This document shows positions 1-5,054 of a stretch of 5,054 nt of DNA, one piece after another (position 1 is the first letter of the stretch; the number at the start of each line of letters is the position of its first letter). The stretch is from Burkholderiaceae bacterium (lineage in GTDB: Bacteria; Pseudomonadota; Gammaproteobacteria; Burkholderiales; Burkholderiaceae). The stretch lies in the NCBI GenBank assembly GCA_947373615.1, contig CANBYN010000149.1:1-5054 (forward strand), written 5' to 3'. The translations under genes were made by a program, and so were the position numbers. The notes under the pieces are model-generated. The model was not told where the DNA came from. It worked only from the letters and a program-made list of their open reading frames with translations, and made no database searches.

Positions 1-1079
1 TGTAAATGGCCACGGTATTCTGGTATGCCAATGCGAGCTGGTCTTAAGAACACTTGCTCAGCCAAGTCAACCATTCCCGGCATTAAGGCAGTGCCACCAG
101 TCAGAACAATCCCCGAAGAAACCATGTCTTCGTAACCTGAATCACGTACCACGCCTCTAACCAAAGTAAATAACTCTTCCACACGGGGCTCGATCACCGC
201 GGCTAATGCTTGCTTTGACATTGGACGTGGGTCTCGATCACCAACGCCAGGAACATCAATCATGGAAATTGGATCAGCCATTTCTTGACGAGCAATTCCA
301 TGTGTAATCTTTAAATCTTCTGCGTCAATGGTTGGCGTGCGCAATGCCATTGCAATGTCATTAGTGATTTGATCGCCGGCAATTGGAATGACTGCAGTAT
401 GACGAATAGATCCCTGGCAATAGATTGCAATATCCGTTGTTCCGCCACCAATATCGACTAGAACAACACCAAGCTCCTTTTCATCATCAGTCAGCACAGC
501 CAAGCTAGATGCCAATGGCTGCAATATCAAATCATTTACTTCGAGACCACAGCGGCGGACGCACTTCACAATATTTTGAGCAGCACTAACAGCGCCAGTA
601 ACAATATGCACCTTAACCTCTAACCGAAGGCCGCTCATGCCAATCGGTTCACGCACATCTTCTTGTCCATCAATGATGAATTCTTGAACTAAGATGTGCA
701 AAATTTGTTGATCGGTTGGAATATTGATCGCTTTAGCAGTCTCGAGAACGCGCTCTACGTCAACAGCTCCAACTTCCTTGTCACGAATGGCAACCATGCC
801 ACTAGAGTTAAAACTCACAATGTGATTGCCTGCAATTCCTGTAAAGACTTGCGCTATTTGACGATCGGCCATTACCTCAGCCTCTTCAAGCGCTTTCTGA
901 ATAGACTGAACAGTTGCTTCAATATTGACCACAACTCCCTTCTTCAAACCTTTAGAGGCTGTTTGCCCAACACCAACCACATTGAATTGACCATCAGGAG
1001 CTAATTCAGCAACCAAGGCAACTACCTTAGAAGTTCCTATATCTAAACCAACCAATAAATCGCGATTGTCTTTACTCAT
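1..1079 (-). CDS. ftsA: Cell division protein FtsA, 3' end beyond the window
   Basis: FtsA is an actin-like ATPase that tethers FtsZ filaments to the cytoplasmic membrane and recruits later divisome proteins. I translated 359 codons from the ATG at 1079 with no stop before the left edge. FtsA is usually about 410-420 residues, so roughly the last 50 are missing, including the expected C-terminal amphipathic membrane-targeting helix. Visible actin-fold motifs are phosphate 1 (GLDIGTSKV, residues 11-19), phosphate 2 (VDIGGGTTDIAIY, 208-220) and the adenosine motif (GIVLTGGTALMPGM, 323-336). The FtsA-specific 1C subdomain should lie at about residues 82-160, placed by comparison with E. coli. 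The start is supported by a TGAGGA ribosome binding site six bases upstream that overlaps the ftsQ stop, and by the family-typical N-terminus. The gap to ftsQ is 9 bases. ftsZ is expected next, outside the window. The reading frame is intact and nothing unusual was seen. Confidence 0.97.
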   Translation of the reverse strand, partial: MSKDNRDLLVGLDIGTSKVVALVAELAPDGQFNVVGVGQTASKGLKKGVVVNIEATVQSIQKALEEAEVMADRQIAQVFTGIAGNHIVSFNSSGMVAIRDKEVGAVDVERVLETAKAINIPTDQQILHILVQEFIIDGQEDVREPIGMSGLRLEVKVHIVTGAVSAAQNIVKCVRRCGLEVNDLILQPLASSLAVLTDDEKELGVVLVDIGGGTTDIAIYCQGSIRHTAVIPIAGDQITNDIAMALRTPTIDAEDLKITHGIARQEMADPISMIDVPGVGDRDPRPMSKQALAAVIEPRVEELFTLVRGVVRDSGYEDMVSSGIVLTGGTALMPGMVDLAEQVFLRPARIGIPEYRGHL

Positions 1080-1085
1080 TACTAT

Positions 1086-1091
1086 TCCTCA
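1086..1091 (-). promoter_or_regulatory. Ribosome binding site of ftsA, overlapping the ftsQ stop
   Basis: On the minus strand TGAGGA occurs six bases before the ftsA ATG at 1079. Its first three bases are the ftsQ stop codon TGA. A ribosome terminating on ftsQ would therefore sit directly on the ftsA initiation region, which suggests translational coupling (inference). It supports the choice of start for ftsA. Confidence 0.8.
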
Positions 1092-1946
1092 TTGCTTCTG
1101 CTCGCTTTTTTTGCCATCTACATCATTCTTTTTCACACTTGCGGCGGCAAGATGAACTGCAAATCCATTTGCATAACGTAAATCAACTGCATCAATTCGA
1201 TTTGCCCATTTCTCTTGAACCTGTGGCCAGTATTTAAACAAGCGTGCGACACGTTCTTCCGTTAAATTTTTATCGGAGCTCTCTTCGTCGCGCCCGAACT
1301 CTACTTTCATTCCGTTAGATAACTTAACGTGCCATGCATATCGCTCTGTAAGCGCGAGGCTGATTACCTCTGTACCCCATGGCTTAAACCAATTGTTAGC
1401 CTTTTCATAAAGACTCATTACTTCTTTTCCGGAATCTTCTGGTCCAGAAAATTCAATTAAACGGATATCGTCGCCTACTTCTGAAACTCGGCCAGCAAAG
1501 ACTTCGCCATGAGTATTCATGAGGGCACGACTATCCGAACCGCCCCATGTGCCGAAGGGCTTTTGCTCTTCAATACTCACAACCAGACCATTTGGCCAAA
1601 CACGACGCACATTGGCATGCCGTACCCAAGGCATGCTCTCAAAGCCGCGCTTCACATCCTCTAAACGAACGCTAAAAAAATTTCCTTGAACTGTTTCTAG
1701 GACTTGCTGTTTCACGATCGGCTTATTGATATGTTTCAGTGTTTGCCCAGCAATCGGCTCAATTTGGATTTGCTTTAACGCAAATACTGGGCGCTGACTC
1801 AGCCAAGCTAGTACGCCTACAACCATCATTACCATAAAGCAACGAAATAAGAAACGGCTCAGCTTCTGCATCCGCTCTGGATGATTCCAAAGAGGTGACA
1901 TCAGCATGGCAAAAATTTCGCCGAACCGGTCCATGAAATTATTCAT
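1089..1946 (-). CDS. ftsQ: Cell division protein FtsQ
   Basis: FtsQ is a bitopic inner-membrane protein that links early divisome proteins to FtsB/FtsL and the septal synthase FtsW/FtsI. The 285 residues show the family layout. There is a cytoplasmic N-terminus (1-32), one hydrophobic transmembrane segment (about 33-50, FLFRCFMVMMVVGVLAWL) and a periplasmic POTRA domain (about 57-127, starting FALKQIQIEPIAG and ending near VWPNGLVVSIEEQKP). A beta domain follows to about 267. The motif DLRYANGFAV (255-264) matches the strand that contacts FtsB in E. coli, where Tyr248 is critical; Y258 is the likely counterpart. A polar, lysine-rich tail (272-285) ends the protein. The ATG at 1946 overlaps the ddl stop as ATGA and has AAGGTG seven bases upstream. 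A second in-frame ATG (Met5, 1934) is possible but lacks this spacing. Length is close to the E. coli protein (276 residues). Confidence 0.96.
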   Translation of the reverse strand: MNNFMDRFGEIFAMLMSPLWNHPERMQKLSRFLFRCFMVMMVVGVLAWLSQRPVFALKQIQIEPIAGQTLKHINKPIVKQQVLETVQGNFFSVRLEDVKRGFESMPWVRHANVRRVWPNGLVVSIEEQKPFGTWGGSDSRALMNTHGEVFAGRVSEVGDDIRLIEFSGPEDSGKEVMSLYEKANNWFKPWGTEVISLALTERYAWHVKLSNGMKVEFGRDEESSDKNLTEERVARLFKYWPQVQEKWANRIDAVDLRYANGFAVHLAAASVKKNDVDGKKSEQKQ

Positions 1947-2956
1947 TCATGAACACCTTCTTTTTGCAACAAAGTTTGACTCAACAACCAAAGCACTAAG
2001 TTGCCATACTCAATACCTGCAGCCTTAGCTGCCATCGGCACAAGAGAATGAGAAGTCATGCCCGGAGATGTATTCATCTCCAGTAAATAAGGTTTACCTG
2101 TTTTTTGGTCCAACATCACATCAGCTCGGCCCCAAGTACGACAACCTAAAGCTTGATATGCCGCCAATGCCAAATCTTGAACAGCTTTATTCAATTCAGG
2201 AGCGAGTCCTGTGGGACATAAATACTGAGTCTCATCTGAAAAATACTTGTGATGAAAATCATAATTCTCGTTTGGTGGAATAATTTTAATTACTGGCAAA
2301 GCCTCGGCAGTATTTCCCTGACCAACTAATGGGCAGGTTAACTCATCCCCAATAATGCAAGTCTCAGCGATGACTTTTTTATCCAAACCAGCGGCTAATT
2401 GATAAGCAGCTGGCAACTCCTTAACTGACTTCACTTTAGTTAAACCAAGAGAAGATCCTTCATGCGCAGGCTTTACGATCAATGGCAACCCGAGATGCTT
2501 CACTACCGCATTCCAATCACTCATTGCGGTGAGCTCTTCAAATTCAGGGGTAGATAAACCGTTGCTGATCCAAATTTGCTTAGTTGCAATTTTGTCAATA
2601 GCCAAAGCAGAAGCCAAAACACCACTCCCAGTGTAAGGCAGACCTAACAGTTCCAATAAACCCTGCATCGTTCCATCCTCACCATAGCGACCATGCAAGG
2701 ATATGAAGATGCGATCGAATTTTTCCATTGCTAATTCAGTAGGGCAACGTAAACCAGGATCAAAACCATGGGCATCTACCCCTTTTGAGCGCAAGGCCTC
2801 TAATACACCGTTACCTGACATGAGGGAAATTTCTCGTTCGCCTGAACGCCCCCCCAGTAACACCCCTACACGACCCAGCGACTTCACATCTAAGTGAGAT
2901 AGCTGCGCCTTCACGCGATCCCCCCAAGAGCTTAAATTTATACCCATCTTAGACAT
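1943..2956 (-). CDS. ddl: D-alanine--D-alanine ligase (Ddl)
   Basis: This cytoplasmic ATP-grasp ligase joins two D-alanines; MurF then adds the dipeptide to the peptidoglycan stem. With the start at 2956 it has 337 residues. Visible elements are the first-substrate loop GGRSGEREISL (35-45; E40 corresponds to Glu15 of E. coli DdlB) and HGRYGEDGTMQG (88-99). The ATP-grasp lysine region VKPAHEGSSLGL spans 161-172, and the omega loop YDFHHKYFSDETQY spans 232-245. Metal ligands D279, E293 and N295 lie within GRADV and LLEMNTSPG, with R277 beside them. K237-Y238 in the omega loop matches the D-Ala-D-Ala enzymes rather than D-lactate (VanA-type) ligases. The frame stays open to 3004, but the ATG at 2956 has a perfect GGAGG six bases upstream, so the extra 16 residues are rejected. 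It overlaps murC by 8 bases and ftsQ by 4. The N-terminus before GVLLGG is about 25 residues longer than in E. coli DdlB. DdlB-type by context. Confidence 0.97.
   Translation of the reverse strand: MSKMGINLSSWGDRVKAQLSHLDVKSLGRVGVLLGGRSGEREISLMSGNGVLEALRSKGVDAHGFDPGLRCPTELAMEKFDRIFISLHGRYGEDGTMQGLLELLGLPYTGSGVLASALAIDKIATKQIWISNGLSTPEFEELTAMSDWNAVVKHLGLPLIVKPAHEGSSLGLTKVKSVKELPAAYQLAAGLDKKVIAETCIIGDELTCPLVGQGNTAEALPVIKIIPPNENYDFHHKYFSDETQYLCPTGLAPELNKAVQDLALAAYQALGCRTWGRADVMLDQKTGKPYLLEMNTSPGMTSHSLVPMAAKAAGIEYGNLVLWLLSQTLLQKEGVHE
1954..1959 (-). promoter_or_regulatory. Ribosome binding site of ftsQ, inside the ddl 3' end
   Basis: AAGGTG on the minus strand lies seven bases before the ftsQ ATG at 1946, within the last codons of ddl. 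A nearer ATG at 1950 is out of the ftsQ frame and opens no recognisable protein, so the site decides for 1946. The start overlaps the ddl stop as ATGA, the usual stop-restart arrangement. Confidence 0.7.
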
Positions 2957-4385
2957 GCTTTGCCTCCGATAAAGTATGCGGCAAAGCAGAAATTGATCCT
3001 GCACCCATAGTAATTAATACATCTCCATCTTTTAAAACTTGACTTAGTTTTTTGGGCATCTCAGCAACACTTGCTGAAAAAACAACGGCGTCTGAATTTA
3101 ATAAAGTTTTAGACTGTTTATCCTCTGCAAGAGCGGCCTGCATCAAACTCTTCCCGTCTGCCCCAAGAATCTTTGCTTCGCCAGCGGGATAAACCTCGGT
3201 CAACACTAGAGCATCAAAATTTTTAAGGACTTGAACAAACTCCCCAAAGCAATCACGAGTTCTAGTAAAACGATGTGGCTGGAATGCCAATACCAAACGA
3301 CGACCTGGATAGGCACCCCTTGCAGCAGCCAAGGTAGCAGCCATCTCTACTGGATGATGTCCATAGTCATCAATTAAGGTGAAGCTTCCGCCAGATGCCA
3401 ATGGAATATCACCATAGCGCTGGAAGCGACGACCAACGCCACTAAACTCAGACAAGGCTTTAGTAATGGCTTCATCACTTACACCTAACTCTGTTGCAAT
3501 TGCAATTGCAGCTAAGGCATTGAGGACGTTATGCAAGCCTGGTAAGTTCAAAATGATATTGAGTGGGCCCGGTTTGTTACCATGCCTACGAACGGTACGA
3601 CGATCGACTGTAAAGTGCATTTGAGTGCCGTTGGCACGAACATTACTCGCTCGGATATCGGCATCATTCGAAAGGCCATAACGCAATATTGGCTGAGACA
3701 CAAAGGGAATGATGTCGCGCACATTGAGATCATCAATACAAAGTACTGCGACACCATAAAACGGCATGCGCTGTATAAATTGCACAAATGCCTGCTTCAA
3801 TCTGGCCATATCATGCTGATAGGTATCCATATGATCAGCATCAATATTGGTAACTACTTCCATGGCAGGAAATAACTGCAAGAAAGAGGCGTCTGATTCA
3901 TCAGCTTCTACTACGATAAAATCACCACTGCCTAAACGCGCATTAGCCCCAGCAGAATTGAGTTTTCCACCAATCACAAAAGTTGGATCTAAACCGCCCT
4001 CTGCTAAGACCGAGGCAACTAAGCTCGTTGTAGTGGTCTTGCCATGCGTTCCTGCAATTGCAATACCCTGCTTCAAACGCATTAACTCACCCAACATGAC
4101 TGCACGCTGTATGACAGGAATCTTTGCTGCGCGAGCTGCAAGCACTTCAGGATTATTTCCAGCTACTGCTGTAGAAATCACTACCGCTTCTGCAGTGCCT
4201 ACATTTTTTGGATCATGGCCAATATAAATGACGGCGCCTAAATCTCTAAGTCGCTGAGTCACCGCGCCTTCAGCCAAATCGGATCCAGAAACTTGGTATC
4301 CTAAATTTAAGAGCACTTCGGCAATACCGCTCATGCCAGCGCCACCGATACCAATGAAATGAATTTGTTGAACTATATGCTTCAT
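2949..4385 (-). CDS. murC: UDP-N-acetylmuramate--L-alanine ligase (MurC)
   Basis: MurC is the first cytoplasmic Mur ligase; it uses ATP to attach L-alanine to UDP-MurNAc. From the ATG at 4385 it has 478 residues, a usual length. The N-terminal Rossmann-like UDP-binding domain (about 1-105) opens with HFIGIGGAGMSG (9-20). The central ATPase domain (about 106-320) has the P-loop AGTHGKTTTT (111-120, K116), the VVEADESDASF segment (158-168, E160) and IDADHMDTY (181-189), where H185 is the expected magnesium ligand. LPGLHNVLNALAA (281-293) follows. The C-terminal domain begins after GVGRRFQ (316-322) and carries DDYGHHPVE (339-347) and QPHRFTRT (369-376). The frame is open up to 4412, but family proteins begin close to the glycine motif, and 4385 overlaps the murG stop as ATGA, so the upstream nine residues are rejected. 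It overlaps ddl by 8 bases. No frameshift or missing key residue was seen. Confidence 0.97.
   Translation of the reverse strand: MKHIVQQIHFIGIGGAGMSGIAEVLLNLGYQVSGSDLAEGAVTQRLRDLGAVIYIGHDPKNVGTAEAVVISTAVAGNNPEVLAARAAKIPVIQRAVMLGELMRLKQGIAIAGTHGKTTTTSLVASVLAEGGLDPTFVIGGKLNSAGANARLGSGDFIVVEADESDASFLQLFPAMEVVTNIDADHMDTYQHDMARLKQAFVQFIQRMPFYGVAVLCIDDLNVRDIIPFVSQPILRYGLSNDADIRASNVRANGTQMHFTVDRRTVRRHGNKPGPLNIILNLPGLHNVLNALAAIAIATELGVSDEAITKALSEFSGVGRRFQRYGDIPLASGGSFTLIDDYGHHPVEMAATLAAARGAYPGRRLVLAFQPHRFTRTRDCFGEFVQVLKNFDALVLTEVYPAGEAKILGADGKSLMQAALAEDKQSKTLLNSDAVVFSASVAEMPKKLSQVLKDGDVLITMGAGSISALPHTLSEAKHV
2963..2967 (-). promoter_or_regulatory. Ribosome binding site of ddl that fixes its start at 2956
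   Basis: GGAGG on the minus strand sits six bases before the ATG at 2956, inside the end of murC. It is the best match to the anti-Shine-Dalgarno consensus among the four junctions here. It favours 2956 over the next in-frame ATG at 2947 (spacing 15) and over the longer frame beginning at 3004. Confidence 0.85.
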
Positions 4386-5054
4386 ACACCTACCCCCGCA
4401 CAATCTGCACACACCTCGGCAACTCGCTGCGTTGCATGGGGTTTAGCTAATGCATGCGCACGCAATGCCATCTCTTTTAAATCAGCCCGATTCATGTTTT
4501 GAATCATCAAAGCTAAGTCTTGTGAATTGAGATACTCCTGTGGCAACAGAACAGCTGCGTCAGCATCCGATAAAAATTGTGCATTGGCTGTTTGATGATC
4601 ATCAATAGCATGCGGAAATGGAATTAAACATGAAGCCACTCCACAAGCTGCTAGCTCAGATACTGTCATTGCTCCAGAGCGGCAGATTACTAAATCAGCT
4701 TCTGCATAAGCTAAAGGCATGTCATCAATAAAGGAGCGAGTATCAGCACTAACGTCTAAATCGGCGTAACGTTTCTGCAATTCAGCCAGATGTTTATCCC
4801 CCGACTGATGAATTACTTGGGGACGAGAATCACGTGGAATTAAGGCCAGTGCAGCAGGAATAATCTCATTTAAAGCTGCCGCGCCTAAACTACCACCTAC
4901 TACCAAAATAGATAAAGGGCCTTGGCGCTGCTCATAACGTATCGCTGGAGCTGCAAGATAATCAAACTCATCACGAATTGGATTACCAACCCACTCAGCA
5001 TGTTCTATCGTATTTGGGAAACCAGTCAAAGTGCGTAATGCAATTTTAGTAAGT
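4382..5054 (-). CDS. murG: Lipid II synthase MurG, 5' end beyond the window
   Basis: MurG is a peripheral inner-membrane GT-B glycosyltransferase that transfers GlcNAc from UDP-GlcNAc to lipid I, giving lipid II. The frame is open from the right edge to the TGA at 4384-4382, giving 223 residues, about 60% of the usual length of roughly 355. The missing part is most of the N-terminal, acceptor-binding domain. Visible in order, in partial-protein numbering, are FPNTIEHAEWVGNPIR (12-27) at the interdomain region, the glycine loop VVGGSLGAAALNE (51-63), HQSG (82-85), FIDDM (108-112), CRSGAMTVSE (124-133) and PFPHAIDDHQTANA (145-158). These belong to the UDP-GlcNAc-binding C-terminal domain. A TTG at 5029 is not a credible start, because MurG-like sequence (LTKIALRT) continues upstream to the edge. 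The stop overlaps the murC start as ATGA. All visible motifs are intact. Confidence 0.96.
   Translation of the reverse strand, partial: LTKIALRTLTGFPNTIEHAEWVGNPIRDEFDYLAAPAIRYEQRQGPLSILVVGGSLGAAALNEIIPAALALIPRDSRPQVIHQSGDKHLAELQKRYADLDVSADTRSFIDDMPLAYAEADLVICRSGAMTVSELAACGVASCLIPFPHAIDDHQTANAQFLSDADAAVLLPQEYLNSQDLALMIQNMNRADLKEMALRAHALAKPHATQRVAEVCADCAGVGV
4389..4397 (-). promoter_or_regulatory. Probable ribosome binding region of murC
   Basis: The minus strand reads GGGGGTAGG before the murC ATG at 4385. The G-run would be spaced seven bases from the start, whereas AGG is only three bases away. Neither is a clean consensus, so initiation may depend on coupling to murG termination through the ATGA overlap (inference). 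Confidence 0.45.

Noticed and set aside
696..1004. 102-codon plus-strand open frame opposite the start of ftsA
   Set aside because: It is antisense to conserved FtsA sequence with no convincing ribosome binding site or recognisable protein; a shadow frame.
1105..1150. Possible internal minus-strand promoter for ftsA (TTGCCG and AATGAT spaced 17 bases)
   Set aside because: Each hexamer matches the sigma-70 consensus at only four of six positions, which is expected often by chance in this A-rich coding stretch.
1139..1152. Perfect small inverted repeat CTTGCGGCGGCAAG near the 3' end of ftsQ, considered as a terminator or attenuator
   Set aside because: The stem is only five base pairs and is not followed by a T-run on either strand; on the minus strand it is followed by an A-rich stretch. 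It encodes LAAA in the FtsQ sequence and is best explained as coding sequence.
2068..2283. Short plus-strand open frames opposite ddl (2068-2283 and 2703-2897)
   Set aside because: They are antisense to the Ddl catalytic region and the N-terminal region, show no family resemblance, and fit chance open frames.
3490..3520. Short tandem-like GCAATT repeat on the plus strand in murC
   Set aside because: It encodes the AIAIAT helix that follows the conserved GLHNVLNALAA motif, and only two or three units exist; not a functional repeat.
3582..3875. Plus-strand (3582-3875) and minus-strand (3548-3787) open frames within murC
   Set aside because: Both are alternate-frame readings of MurC codons, whose own frame is intact and carries all the expected motifs.
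3847..4227. 126-codon plus-strand open frame opposite murC
   Set aside because: It lies wholly antisense to the conserved ATPase domain of MurC, has low-complexity Ala/Thr/Pro-rich content typical of a reverse-strand shadow, and resembles no family I know.
4382..5029. A complete 215-residue protein starting at TTG 5029
   Set aside because: MurG-like sequence continues in frame upstream to the window edge, and a protein starting here would lack the acceptor-binding domain; it is a window-edge truncation of murG.

Overview
The window is a compact stretch of a division and cell wall (dcw) cluster. All genes lie on the minus strand, in the order murG (5' end missing) - murC - ddl - ftsQ - ftsA (3' end missing), read from right to left. 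Essentially every base is coding. The only intergenic gap is 9 bases between ftsQ and ftsA; the other three junctions are overlaps of 4, 8 and 4 bases. I saw no RNA gene, mobile element, CRISPR array, long repeat or terminator.

The organism looks like a betaproteobacterium of the Burkholderiales. The order murG-murC-ddl-ftsQ-ftsA without murB is, from memory, the Burkholderiales arrangement; Escherichia coli has murB-like content elsewhere too, but some other bacteria place murB between murC and ddl. The moderate, slightly AT-leaning composition and the protein sequences resemble the freshwater genus Polynucleobacter more than high-GC Burkholderia or Ralstonia. The genus is an inference from recall, not from a search.

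Layout from right to left: 5054-4382 holds the C-terminal two thirds of MurG, which adds GlcNAc to lipid I to make lipid II. 4385-2949 is MurC, which joins L-Ala to UDP-MurNAc. 2956-1943 is D-Ala-D-Ala ligase, which makes the terminal dipeptide of the stem. 1946-1089 is FtsQ, the membrane-anchored divisome scaffold. 1079-1 is most of FtsA, the actin-like FtsZ anchor. ftsZ is expected just beyond the left edge and ftsW or other mur genes beyond the right edge, but neither is visible.

Together the genes couple precursor synthesis to septum assembly. The tight overlaps and the ribosome binding sites buried in upstream genes point to one transcript with coupled translation. Two starts need care: the longest open frames of murC and ddl extend upstream of the starts supported by ribosome binding sites and family alignment. 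I found no undescribed system; this is an ordinary conserved housekeeping region.
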